A DNA stretch of 64,000 nucleotides from Bacteroides acidifaciens (GTDB lineage Bacteria; Bacteroidota; Bacteroidia; Bacteroidales; Bacteroidaceae): contig NZ_JANJZR010000002.1 in NCBI RefSeq assembly GCF_024623065.1, forward strand, positions 62,001 to 126,000, in the 5' to 3' direction. This document shows positions 1 to 8,745 of this stretch, in pieces (position 1 is the stretch's first letter; every line of letters begins with the position of its first letter). Under the pieces are notes generated by a model that was given only the letters and a program-made list of their open reading frames with translations, did no database searches and was not told the DNA's origin. The position numbers and the translations under genes were made by a program.

Positions 1-1083
1 CTGAAATTCCGGCGACATCATCGGTTTGGAAAACTCTGTATTGGATGAGAAGTTAATCTTCATCTTTCCCTCTACACCCTTCTTGGTGTTAATCAGAATC
101 ACACCGTTAGCTGCCGACGCACCGTAAAGGGCTGCTGCCGACGGACCTGTCAGTACAGAGATGCTTTCGATATCCTCAGGGTTGAAATCGGAGATACCTT
201 CACTACCAGCCACTGCACCATATTCTGTCTGGATGACACCACGTGAAGGGTTTCCAACAGGTATACCGTCCACCACATACAACGCATTATTGTCACCAAC
301 GATAGATTTGGAACCACGCATGATGACGCGTGTAGCACCGCCCACACCAGAGGAACTCTTCTGGATATTGACACCAGCCACCTTACCGTTCAAGCTGTTC
401 ATAAAGTTAGCGTCTTTGGCTGCGGTCAGTTCTGAATTACTTACAGTCTGTACATTGTAGGAAAGCGCTTTTTCAGCACGTTTGATACCTAAAGCCGTAA
501 CAACCACTTCATCCAGTGCCTGCGAACCATCCTCCAACACTACATTGATTACATTTTCTTTTACAGCCACATCCTTCGGCTGATAGCCGATATAGGAAAA
601 CACCAATACGGGAGTGGCACCTTGTGTGGTAATATGATAGTTACCGTCTATATTAGTTACAGTTCCGTTAGCAGTCCCTTTTTCAAGCACAGTAACTCCA
701 ATTAGCGGATCACCTTTTCCATCCACTACATTACCCGCCACATTTCTGCTTTTAGATTTTTTAGCAGCCTGTTCCGGAATAATCATTATATAAGTATCTT
801 TTACGGTATACGTGAACCCCGTTCCGGCAAGAATAGTATTCAGCGCCTGCTCCAAAGGCTGGTTGTTTATATCTAAAGATATTCTTGTATTAGGGAGTTG
901 AGAACTGTTGTAAGATACAGACATTTTGGTCTGTTCCCTAACGTCAGCCAAAGCTGTCTGCAATGAAATATTCTTCTTTTTTATTGTTATTTTACTATTA
1001 CTTTGGGCATAAAGTATTGACCCTATTAATAATAGAAAAGTTATTAATATACTTTTTCTAGTGTTTTCCAGATATAAATTCAT
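1..1083 (-). CDS. SusC-like TonB-dependent receptor, N-terminal part (cut by window edge)
   Basis: The 361 visible codons start at the ATG complementary to 1081-1083 and run off the left edge. A signal peptide ends near residue 26 (ILYAQ). It is followed by an STN-type domain (about 30-105), a carboxypeptidase-D-like regulatory domain (about 112-190, with the SYIGY motif) and the start of the TonB plug (about 195-361, with EVVVTALG and NGVILI motifs). Such proteins are outer-membrane channels importing glycans or other large substrates with TonB energy. The STN domain marks the subtype that signals to a FecR-like anti-sigma factor. The next two upstream genes on this strand encode that anti-sigma factor and its ECF sigma factor, so this receptor is very probably their sensor and regulated target. 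The substrate cannot be read from the visible part. Confidence 0.95.
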   Translation of the reverse strand, partial: MNLYLENTRKSILITFLLLIGSILYAQSNSKITIKKKNISLQTALADVREQTKMSVSYNSSQLPNTRISLDINNQPLEQALNTILAGTGFTYTVKDTYIMIIPEQAAKKSKSRNVAGNVVDGKGDPLIGVTVLEKGTANGTVTNIDGNYHITTQGATPVLVFSYIGYQPKDVAVKENVINVVLEDGSQALDEVVVTALGIKRAEKALSYNVQTVSNSELTAAKDANFMNSLNGKVAGVNIQKSSSGVGGATRVIMRGSKSIVGDNNALYVVDGIPVGNPSRGVIQTEYGAVAGSEGISDFNPEDIESISVLTGPSAAALYGASAANGVILINTKKGVEGKMKINFSSNTEFSKPMMSPEFQ

Positions 1084-1181
1084 ATCTTTACGACGTTTTT
1101 AGTTTTAAATCATGTATTTTTTCTCGTTTCTTAAACAAGCAAGAAGTTGCTTATTTGTTTTAGGGCTAAAAATCATTTCAT

Positions 1182-1210
1182 ATCCGGAGAGGGTGGAGCC
1201 TCTTCCGGAT
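1182..1210. other. Inverted repeat between anti-sigma gene and susC-like gene
   Basis: The arms ATCCGGAGAGG and CCTCTTCCGGAT pair with one bulged base around a six-base loop. On the plus strand the stem is followed by seven T residues, but both flanking genes are on the minus strand, where no T tract follows. It may be a leader hairpin separating sigma/anti-sigma expression from receptor expression, or a terminator for antisense transcripts. Confidence 0.5.
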
Positions 1211-1268
1211 ATTTTTTTACATAAGCATATTAGATTTAAGTTTAATAAAAAATATTTATTATTTTTCT

Positions 1269-2258
1269 CTACCAAATAATATAGCAGATACTGTCTTCCA
1301 ATCGATAATTGAATTGCCCAATGACCACTTTCATCACCTCCAATGTCTCTTCCAAAGTCGCGTCTTTTCTGAATACAAAATTATAACGGTCTTGATTAGA
1401 TTTCTTTGTTGAGATATGAAATGTGATTCCGTAATGACGTTCCAGCGTCCGCACAATTTCGGCGAGAGTGACCTTGTCGAACACAAGTTCGCCCCTCATC
1501 CATGCCGTTACATCTTTCATGTTGGCAGTCAGCAATTGGCAGTCAGCCGTACATTTATTATACACAACCTGATAACCGGGAGTTAAGACATAACTGGTCG
1601 TATCATTGCAATCCACACGCACTTTTCCTTCGATCAAAGAAGCTGTTATCACATCTTCTTCCGGATAAGCTTTCACATTAAACTCTGTTCCCAAGGCAGT
1701 TATTGCCATATTTGAGGATCGCACAATGAAAGGTTTCTCCGGATTTTTCGCCACTTTAAATTCTGCTTCTCCCATCAGATAAACCGTCCGGGTCTTTCCC
1801 TCCAGATTTTCAGGATAAAATACATATGAACCGGAATTCAGATGTACGGTAGTTCCATCCGGAAGACTGATTGTCTCTTTAGCTCCATTATTCACATAAT
1901 GTTCCACCATCACGGCGTTGTCCCTGTCAAAATGGTTGTAACTTACCCACAAAGTAGCCGTCACAGACAGAAAGACGATAACAGCAGCTGCCGCAACAGG
2001 TTTCCACCACTTCCAGCGGTTGGTATTTGTAACCATTGGAGTGTATTCAATGCCGATTTTATCCAATATCTGCTGAAACGAATGCTCCATACCGCGTTCA
2101 GACTTTCCTTTTGTCTCAAACCATAGATTATGAAGTGCTGTTTCTTTCTCTTCTGCAGAATCAGAACTGATCATCCAACGGTGAAATCTGTCGATTGTCC
2201 GCTTTGAATAATCAAAGTCAATAAAAAAGCGTAGCTGTTTTTCCAATTTACTTTTCAT
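1269..2258 (-). CDS. FecR-family anti-sigma factor
   Basis: A 329-residue protein with the standard Bacteroidetes anti-sigma layout: a cytoplasmic N-terminal region (1-85), one transmembrane helix (about 88-108), a periplasmic FecR domain (about 120-220, with LPDGTTVHLN and ALGTEFNV motifs) and a C-terminal DUF4974-like domain (about 250-329). Family members hold an ECF sigma factor at the membrane until the STN domain of a partner TonB receptor signals substrate binding. It lies 52 bases downstream of the sigma gene and upstream of the STN-bearing receptor gene on the same strand, the usual order for these trios. Confidence 0.95.
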   Translation of the reverse strand: MKSKLEKQLRFFIDFDYSKRTIDRFHRWMISSDSAEEKETALHNLWFETKGKSERGMEHSFQQILDKIGIEYTPMVTNTNRWKWWKPVAAAAVIVFLSVTATLWVSYNHFDRDNAVMVEHYVNNGAKETISLPDGTTVHLNSGSYVFYPENLEGKTRTVYLMGEAEFKVAKNPEKPFIVRSSNMAITALGTEFNVKAYPEEDVITASLIEGKVRVDCNDTTSYVLTPGYQVVYNKCTADCQLLTANMKDVTAWMRGELVFDKVTLAEIVRTLERHYGITFHISTKKSNQDRYNFVFRKDATLEETLEVMKVVIGQFNYRLEDSICYIIW

Positions 2259-2310
2259 CTATGCCAAATCAAGTGTTACATATAAGAGACAACTTGCCAG
2301 ACATACCTAC

Positions 2311-2859
2311 TTAGTCTAAATAGAAAAAAAATAAAAATAAAACGATTTTTTTCAGATCTTGAAGGGCTTTATAAATATGTTGTTCAACTGTACGAACCGA
2401 AACATTCAGTTTCTCAGCAATTTCCGGTGAAGTCATACCTTCCTCTCTGCTCATTAGAAAAACACGCCTACGCTGTTCCGGCATACGTTCAAGGGCCATC
2501 TGAACAAAAAGCTCAAGTTCATGAGCACAAAATTCATCATCCGGCGTAGGCAATCCCTGCTCCGCCATTCGCATTTTTTCTGCTGCGATATCCAAATAGT
2601 CATATTCTACAGCCTTGTGCTTCAAAAAATTATAGATATGGTTTCGTACAACTGTATATAAATAGCTATCCAATTTTTCACGTTCTAACCATAAATCCGG
2701 TTTCTCCCATAGCTTAACAAAAATATCTTGAGCTATGTCTTCTGCATCTTCTTCCGATTTTAACAATTGCCATGCGAAAGTCTTTACTTTGGGAAAATTC
2801 AGATCAAAAAACTTTTTAAAACGAAGAACTTTATCTTCCATTCGTGTGATAATCATCAT
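2311..2859 (-). CDS. ECF RNA polymerase sigma factor (FecI/RpoE-like, Bacteroidetes type)
   Basis: A 182-residue sigma-70 family protein with region 2 at about 25-95 (core-binding sequence around DAEDIAQDIFVKLWE) and a region 4 helix-turn-helix at about 125-172 (SPEIAEKLNVSVRTVEQHIY). The C-terminal end is very hydrophobic (IVLFLFFFYLD), which is unusual for a soluble factor. The first ATG gives MMIITRMED; the start could also be Met7, which begins the conserved part. With the downstream FecR-like gene and STN receptor it forms a surface-signalling regulatory trio. Confidence 0.93.
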   Translation of the reverse strand: MMIITRMEDKVLRFKKFFDLNFPKVKTFAWQLLKSEEDAEDIAQDIFVKLWEKPDLWLEREKLDSYLYTVVRNHIYNFLKHKAVEYDYLDIAAEKMRMAEQGLPTPDDEFCAHELELFVQMALERMPEQRRRVFLMSREEGMTSPEIAEKLNVSVRTVEQHIYKALQDLKKIVLFLFFFYLD

Positions 2860-2902
2860 GTATATCCATTAAGATTAACAAGTAAAATATAAAATCCTCC
2901 AA

Positions 2903-2934
2903 CAAAATTAATTATTAAATAATTTATCAACAAC
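2903..2934 (-). promoter_or_regulatory. Candidate promoter for the ECF sigma gene
   Basis: Read on the minus strand, TAATTTTG (2910-2903) matches the Bacteroides -7 element TAnnTTTG. It is preceded after 20 bases by GTTG (2934-2931), a partial -33 element. The predicted transcript start is 40-60 bases before the sigma gene. Confidence 0.45.
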
Positions 2935-3031
2935 CTTTTCATAAGAAAACATTCAAAAAAATAAGTTCTCAAGGCCCTCTTTGGCATAAACCACTAATAA
3001 TCAACATATAAGTATTTCTTTATTAATTTTA

Positions 3032-3063
3032 TTTGAAACAATTACGCAAAATGACTATCTTTG
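3032..3063 (+). promoter_or_regulatory. Bacteroides-type promoter for the M20 deacetylase gene
   Basis: TTTG at 3032-3035, a 20-base spacer and TATCTTTG at 3056-3063 match the Bacteroides consensus exactly. The transcript would start near 3070, about 55 bases before the ATG at 3126. Confidence 0.8.
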
Positions 3064-3125
3064 TGTAAAAATAATTAGTAACAATATAACATCTGAATCA
3101 CAACGCTAAAGCAGTATATCCAACT

Positions 3126-4193
3126 ATGAAATATGATATTCCGTATATGGCAACCGAGGCTGTAAGCCTGCTTAAATCATTGATTAGTATACCTTCCATC
3201 AGCCGGGAAGAGACTCAGGCAGCAGACTTTCTGCAAAATTATATCGAAATGGAAGGTATGCAGACCGGACGCAAGGGAAACAATGTATGGTGTCTCAGCC
3301 CGATGTTCGACCTGAAGAAGCCGACTATCCTGCTTAACTCCCACATAGACACGGTAAAGCCGGTGAACGGCTGGCGGAAAGACCCGTTCACTCCGCGGGA
3401 AGAAAACGGCAAACTGTACGGTTTGGGAAGCAATGATGCCGGTGCCAGCGTTGTCTCTCTGTTACAGGTGTTCCTGCAACTATGTCGTACTTCGCAGAAG
3501 TATAATCTGATTTATCTCGCTTCCTGCGAAGAAGAAGTTTCGGGAAAAGACGGAATTGAAAGTGTATTGCCGGGGCTTCCGCCCGTTTCATTCGCCATCG
3601 TAGGCGAACCTACGGAGATGCAGCCTGCCATTGCCGAAAAAGGATTAATGGTTTTAGACGTGACCGCGACAGGGAAAGCCGGACATGCGGCACGCAATGA
3701 AGGAGATAATGCCATATATAAGGTATTGGATGATATCGCCTGGTTCCGTGATTATCATTTTGAGAAAGAATCCCCACTGCTGGGTGCTGTGAAAATGAGT
3801 GTCACTGTAATCAATGCAGGTACGCAACATAATGTTGTTCCCGATAAATGCACTTTCGTTGTCGATATTCGTAGCAATGAGCTTTATTCCAATGAAGAAC
3901 TATTTGCCGAAATCAAGAAACATATCACTTGCGATGCCAAGGCTCGTTCGTATCGTCTCAACTCTTCACGAATTGACGAGAAGCATCCGTTCGTTCAAAG
4001 GGCTATAAAAATAGGATGTGCTCCATTCGGCTCTCCTACCCTGTCCGACCAGGCATTAATGTCCTTTCCATCGGTGAAAATAGGGCCGGGACGCTCTTCA
4101 CGCTCGCACACGGCAGAGGAATATATCATGCTGAAAGAGATAGAGGAAGCTATCGGAATCTATCTGGAGTTATTGGACGGGCTTCTGATTTAA
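3126..4193 (+). CDS. argE: M20-family deacetylase, probable N-acyl-ornithine deacetylase
   Basis: A 355-residue member of the ArgE/DapE/ACY1 (M20) zinc amidohydrolases. The metal and catalytic pattern is visible: His73 and Asp75 in NSHIDTV, Asp104 in GSNDAGAS, the Glu cluster 135-137 in CEEEVSG, Glu161 in GEPTE and a late His328 in SRSHTAEEY. The dimerization (lid) domain lies in the middle (about 170-285). Members with this length and motif set in Bacteroides remove the acyl group from N-acetyl- or N-succinyl-ornithine in arginine synthesis; this organism group is known to use succinylated intermediates. The choice of acyl group is inferred from the group. It is a single gene with its own consensus promoter, convergent with the next gene. 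Confidence 0.85.
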   Translation: MKYDIPYMATEAVSLLKSLISIPSISREETQAADFLQNYIEMEGMQTGRKGNNVWCLSPMFDLKKPTILLNSHIDTVKPVNGWRKDPFTPREENGKLYGLGSNDAGASVVSLLQVFLQLCRTSQKYNLIYLASCEEEVSGKDGIESVLPGLPPVSFAIVGEPTEMQPAIAEKGLMVLDVTATGKAGHAARNEGDNAIYKVLDDIAWFRDYHFEKESPLLGAVKMSVTVINAGTQHNVVPDKCTFVVDIRSNELYSNEELFAEIKKHITCDAKARSYRLNSSRIDEKHPFVQRAIKIGCAPFGSPTLSDQALMSFPSVKIGPGRSSRSHTAEEYIMLKEIEEAIGIYLELLDGLLI

Positions 4194-4279
4194 CAGAAGC
4201 CCATTCATGTTCTAAAATTCAATCTACTAATATATCACATACACTATCTCTCAATATTATCCCCATATTTCAAACATAA

Positions 4280-6367
4280 TTAAGGATAGATAAATTTCTG
4301 TAGCCCATCACTATCCACATAAAATGGAAGTTCTTCTTTTCCTCCCGTCAGGTTTCTGAGCCATAAAAGTGAACCGGATGGAATACTGACCGTAATATAA
4401 TTATATCTAGCCCGTTCACTCAGGATTTTCTTCCATTCGCCATTATTCCAACAAAACAATTCATATTGATTACCCGCTATAATACCATTGTCAGCATTCA
4501 ATGGCATCATCCGTATCTTTGTAACAAATTGAGGTTTCTTCAACATGAAACGTATAGTCGGGTAAGGCTCCGGAGATGTTTGCGGATTACCGTCGTATTC
4601 GGCCTTCCATTTAATCCGTTCCAAAGGTTCATCCATTAGTCGGACTTCAGTTTTATCTTCTGATAAAGTATCCCCAGATGACAGTATCGGCAAAGGAGAT
4701 GCCGCAATGACATTCTCATATCCATATCGGATGTCAGTTATAAATTCCAGTTCGGACAGGGCAGCATGTGGATATTCATCTGTTGTCTTTATCTGATAAT
4801 ATTGATAAGGTCCTTTATTCATGTCAAGTTTTATATCCTGAAAATAAGGTTGTAGTGTATCCGCTATTATCCCGACTGTATCACAGGGCTGAAAACCGGG
4901 GTCATTACTTGCCTGAATTACCGTTCCAATCAATTTTACCGCCTTATCCACCAATCCTTGCTTCATAGGGAACTTACGAAGCAATGTCACATCATCAGCC
5001 TTTCCTTCTATATGAGACTTTATTATCTTCCCACCTTTGTCCAGATAGAAAGGTTCTCCAAAAGAGAATGACTTGCCAAATGGTGAATAGTAAACAGGGA
5101 AATAGTATCTATCCGGAATTACGGACGAGAAAGTGACATTCTGCTTCGTACGGTTTATTTTCCCCCAAGTTACAGGAATGATGCCGGAAGGCACTCCACT
5201 ATTAAAAGCGGCAAGATATGCCAGATTATTATTTCCGGTTTCCCGATAAGGAAGAATCAAAGGAATGGTCTTCAACAAATGCGAAGTAACATCTTTCAGA
5301 AATGGAGAATCAAAAATGTCCGGGACATATTCACCATTCTTCTCCATAAAGAAAGGCGTATCTTTTTGTTCTGAAAACATAAAACGATAAATATTCAGTA
5401 TGTCTTTCGTATCAAAAGAACTATTGTCGCTAGTCGGTATTGACGATTCCGGATTAAACGCCAGCCAATTTCCATTTTTATCCAATACTACTCCATGATA
5501 ATGCCTTCCCTGAAACTGTTTATAACATGCATTAAACTCCACAGCAGCAGGTATACCACAAGCCCTCAATATAGACACACCATAACTTGCAATCGGGATG
5601 CAGTCATGAAAGCCATAAAAAAACAGTTCCTGATAACCTATTTCTTCTTCATAAGGATATAACGGGAAAAATTTGCACAACTGATTTATTACGAAATTAT
5701 ATCGCTGAACCACATTCTGCACGGAATCTTTATCAATGTCCTTCAAATATTTATCCATAAAAGCAAAATAAATATCTGAAAAATCAGTCAATGAGTTATC
5801 GGGAATACTTCGATAAGGAAGAACATACTCATAAAAATCCTCTGTAGATAATCTTCGTACACTATTCATCTGCCTCTTCCATTCAAAGACATGATCTATA
5901 TGATTGATTAATTGCTTGGCTGTAATCCAATTAAAATCATAATCTTCTTTCCAGAATATTTTGACAGATTGCTCCGAAACTCTGACATCATTCTGTATTC
6001 TGAATCCAATGCGAACACTATCTATCAATTTTTGTATATTCTCATTATGAAAACTATCAGTAGCCATATACACTGAATGATAGAAAAGAGAATCCGCGGC
6101 TTTTGTCAGTGAATCCAACAACGGATGTTGCCGCGGATTCCTTATGGAATAATACGAACGATGATACCGCATATTCGCAATTAAAAACTTTGCGGCTTTC
6201 AATTTTTGAGGTTCATGCTTATAATGCTTCAAAACCGTTTCCAACTCAGTCCTGTTCGCCCCAGATATTGACAAAACGGTATCAACACGCTTGTCTACTT
6301 CACTCGCACAGCCTGACAACAGAAACAGAAAAAAAGTAATAACAAGGCTATTCTTTATCATATTCAA
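4280..6367 (-). CDS. Lipoprotein with transglutaminase-like domain
   Basis: A 695-residue predicted lipoprotein (lipobox LLSGC, Cys20). The central domain has the transglutaminase-fold signature: Cys256 in FHDCIPIASYGVSILRACGIP, His289 or His291 in GRHYHGVVLD and WLAFNP at 301-306. The third catalytic position is Asn305 where most relatives have Asp, so activity may be altered. The last 200 residues look like beta-rich domains; the end contains GSLLWLRNLTGGKEELPFY. It is the last gene of the cassette operon, 25 bases after the ligase-like gene. A deleted paralogue lies at 23283-23890. Transglutaminase folds in bacterial envelopes are usually cysteine proteases or cross-linkers; which applies here is unknown. 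Confidence 0.8.
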   Translation of the reverse strand: MNMIKNSLVITFFLFLLSGCASEVDKRVDTVLSISGANRTELETVLKHYKHEPQKLKAAKFLIANMRYHRSYYSIRNPRQHPLLDSLTKAADSLFYHSVYMATDSFHNENIQKLIDSVRIGFRIQNDVRVSEQSVKIFWKEDYDFNWITAKQLINHIDHVFEWKRQMNSVRRLSTEDFYEYVLPYRSIPDNSLTDFSDIYFAFMDKYLKDIDKDSVQNVVQRYNFVINQLCKFFPLYPYEEEIGYQELFFYGFHDCIPIASYGVSILRACGIPAAVEFNACYKQFQGRHYHGVVLDKNGNWLAFNPESSIPTSDNSSFDTKDILNIYRFMFSEQKDTPFFMEKNGEYVPDIFDSPFLKDVTSHLLKTIPLILPYRETGNNNLAYLAAFNSGVPSGIIPVTWGKINRTKQNVTFSSVIPDRYYFPVYYSPFGKSFSFGEPFYLDKGGKIIKSHIEGKADDVTLLRKFPMKQGLVDKAVKLIGTVIQASNDPGFQPCDTVGIIADTLQPYFQDIKLDMNKGPYQYYQIKTTDEYPHAALSELEFITDIRYGYENVIAASPLPILSSGDTLSEDKTEVRLMDEPLERIKWKAEYDGNPQTSPEPYPTIRFMLKKPQFVTKIRMMPLNADNGIIAGNQYELFCWNNGEWKKILSERARYNYITVSIPSGSLLWLRNLTGGKEELPFYVDSDGLQKFIYP

Positions 6368-6392
6368 TACTATTTATAATATGAATCTTCAA

Positions 6393-7979
6393 TCATTCAA
6401 AATTCTCTTCTGTCAACAATCTCGTTTGTTCTCTTTTCATCTCTCTCTTCATCATTCGGATAGTTGAAGTTTTAATTTTCATTGGTTTATCTATAATTGA
6501 CTTGGCAACATCAAGCATACGCTCCCGGTTGCCCACATCCTTATATAAATAGAACAACTTATGAAGAGGCAGGAAACGGGAAGGACACATCATAGATGCA
6601 TTATCATAATACTTCTCCGCCAACTCATGCTTATCCAACTCCTGATAGTTTTCACCTATCATAAGTTCCAAATCATAATCCGCCCAATATTTACGGCATT
6701 TCAACGCTACTTTCAGACTCTCTTCATATTGCTTATTCTCCAGAAGTATAGCTGCATAATTATAAAGAAAATACGGATTATTCTCAAATTCCCTCTCTAA
6801 CCCCACATAGGCCGGAAGAGTTTTTCCGGACACTCCATAAAGTGCAAGTCCTGATACCTTTCCCCATTCCTTTTCTGCCATTACACGCTCTACCAATTTG
6901 TAAACACCTCCAAGTGAACAAAGAAGAATAAAGATACATATGACATTTTTTATCATCGAACGAGCAAGAATCTCTGTAATATATTCCCTTGTAAGGATGA
7001 CAATGCACAAGAGCGTAACAATCCACGTAAAAGGATATGTGAACGGATAGGAGAAGAATGAAAATATACCTATTGATATAAGGGAATAAAGAGCTATCCG
7101 TTTCTCCAGACAAGGGTGTGTTTTATAACAGTACGTTATCAAAGTTATCATTGCAAGTATCACTAACAAGCCCACAAATCCAAAATTCAGGAGAACTCCC
7201 ACATATTCATTAAAAGGATGTTTTACATTATCAGCTAACATAGAATAATGGTTCTCCCCGTGTTGCCGGAAATAACCTGCCTGATAATCCATATAACGAG
7301 CTTCAAAACTACCTACCCCGTGACCAAACCACGGCGCATCTTTTATCATATCTGCGCTGCATCGCCAAATAAGTAACCTACCGTCAGCAGAGTCTTTTTT
7401 CATCCAGTAACATCCTGACAATAATAAAGCGAAACATACTAAAGAAAGACATTTCATCCATCTTTTATGAAAGAACTTCATATTCAAAAGAATAAGACAG
7501 ATAAAGGCAATGCTCATAATACCAGCTCTTGATTGTGACAGAACCACAGCTACTGCAATTACGAATCCTGTCATCCATCCTACATACCTGATATATTTAT
7601 TCTTATCCGACAATAAGAATCCTGCAAAAGGGAAGCCTGCACATAGACATGCCGCAAAGCCCGCAGGATTGTCAAAACTCCCTGTAACCCCAAAAGTAGT
7701 AGATACCTGAAAGAAACCGAAAAACTGAACTACTCCGAATATTGCCTGCAAAAAACAAGAGACAACAATAACAAAGCCATACACTGATTTCCCCATCTCA
7801 GACTGCTTATTCCACCTACCAAACAATAGGTTAACAGCTTCATATACTAACACCACTAATAGCGCAAACACAACGAAGCACCATTTAGGAACAATATATG
7901 AATCCGTAAATTGTCGTGAATAGACAAAGAGACTGCCTAAACACAATATAGCAAACAGACAATGAGATATTCTTATCAT
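6393..7979 (-). CDS. O-antigen ligase (Wzy_C)-like polytopic membrane protein with C-terminal TPR
   Basis: The start was set at the ATG complementary to 7977-7979, giving 528 residues; a TTG 18 bases upstream is possible. About ten hydrophobic helices fill residues 1-370. Family motifs are present: GSFDNPAGFA, SQSRAG, DGRLLIWR (about 199-206) and HPFNEYVG in the large periplasmic loop. A TPR-like tail follows (about 390-500). Known members transfer lipid-linked glycans: WaaL onto lipid A, PglL/PglO types onto proteins. It sits between a TlpA-like gene and a transglutaminase-like lipoprotein gene with no glycan-synthesis genes nearby. A protein-modification role on the cassette lipoproteins is therefore conceivable, but this is inference. 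Confidence 0.82.
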   Translation of the reverse strand: MIRISHCLFAILCLGSLFVYSRQFTDSYIVPKWCFVVFALLVVLVYEAVNLLFGRWNKQSEMGKSVYGFVIVVSCFLQAIFGVVQFFGFFQVSTTFGVTGSFDNPAGFAACLCAGFPFAGFLLSDKNKYIRYVGWMTGFVIAVAVVLSQSRAGIMSIAFICLILLNMKFFHKRWMKCLSLVCFALLLSGCYWMKKDSADGRLLIWRCSADMIKDAPWFGHGVGSFEARYMDYQAGYFRQHGENHYSMLADNVKHPFNEYVGVLLNFGFVGLLVILAMITLITYCYKTHPCLEKRIALYSLISIGIFSFFSYPFTYPFTWIVTLLCIVILTREYITEILARSMIKNVICIFILLCSLGGVYKLVERVMAEKEWGKVSGLALYGVSGKTLPAYVGLEREFENNPYFLYNYAAILLENKQYEESLKVALKCRKYWADYDLELMIGENYQELDKHELAEKYYDNASMMCPSRFLPLHKLFYLYKDVGNRERMLDVAKSIIDKPMKIKTSTIRMMKREMKREQTRLLTEENFE

Positions 7980-7997
7980 GTTACCTATTTCCAACAA

Positions 7998-8669
7998 TCA
8001 TTTTTTAGAAGCTCCACTCAATCTTTCCAATGATCTCAAAAGTTTCCGTGTATCACCTCCGACTGTTGCTCCTTGGATAATTCTGTTTTTATCAATAATA
8101 ACATTTGAGGGATATACATAAATATGTAATATATCATCAAATTCGTCTTTATAACCAGGAACAACAATTATATTTTCCCACTTCAGGTTCAATCTCCCCA
8201 TCAACCTTTTTACTTCTCCACTAGAATCGGGCGTCAGTGCAACAAATCGAATATCCGGATAATCTTCGGCAAGTATATCTAAAGCTGTAAGTTCCCGTAT
8301 ACAAGGGCGACAATGCCTGTTCCAAAAACATATAACCGTAATATCAGATTCATCCATTTTAACGGGCTTTCCACTCATATCAACAAAATCAATCCGAGGA
8401 AGCGTCTTACCAATTAATGTCTCAAGCTTAGGATGTTTATAAGTTAAGTGAATTTCCGTTATTTCATCCGTTCCTTTGATAGAAAGGATATATTTACCCG
8501 TTTCTAAAGAGTCAGAATGCGCCTGTTTTGTTATAGGTCTTTGCTCTGCATCAAAATATATAATCGTGTCGCCTTCTACGGTAACCCGATTACTATTAAC
8601 ACGAGTTACCTTTTGGGCATGGCAAACACCCACGAAAAGGAATGGCAAAAGGAAAAAAAATAGTTTCAT
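7998..8669 (-). CDS. TlpA-like periplasmic thioredoxin
   Basis: A 223-residue exported protein (signal peptide to about residue 18, VCHAQ). The N-terminal 80 residues are a small beta-rich segment. A thioredoxin/AhpC-TSA domain follows (about 85-215), with active-site C120-R-P-C123 (FWNRHCRPC) and a cis-proline region in VYPSNVIID. Family members reduce or exchange disulfides in the periplasm. In this operon the obvious substrates are the two small lipoproteins with six conserved cysteines encoded just upstream. Its stop codon is 18 bases before the ligase-like start, so the two are probably translated from one message. Confidence 0.88.
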   Translation of the reverse strand: MKLFFFLLPFLFVGVCHAQKVTRVNSNRVTVEGDTIIYFDAEQRPITKQAHSDSLETGKYILSIKGTDEITEIHLTYKHPKLETLIGKTLPRIDFVDMSGKPVKMDESDITVICFWNRHCRPCIRELTALDILAEDYPDIRFVALTPDSSGEVKRLMGRLNLKWENIIVVPGYKDEFDDILHIYVYPSNVIIDKNRIIQGATVGGDTRKLLRSLERLSGASKK

Positions 8670-8687
8670 ATTTCAAAGGTTTTATAG

Positions 8688-8726
8688 TATGTAACTGAAT
8701 CAAACGATGTTTGAGTCAGTTACATA
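8688..8726. other. Strong intercistronic hairpin within the cassette operon
   Basis: The arms TATGTAACTGA-A-TCAAAC and GTTTGA-G-TCAGTTACATA pair over 18 positions with one mismatch around a three-base loop (GAT). The hairpin sits between the second cysteine-rich lipoprotein gene and the tlpA-like gene. No T tract follows on the minus strand, so it resembles an RNA-stability or processing element more than a full terminator. Confidence 0.7.
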
Positions 8727-8745
8727 ACAAATTATTCTAAAAAAA

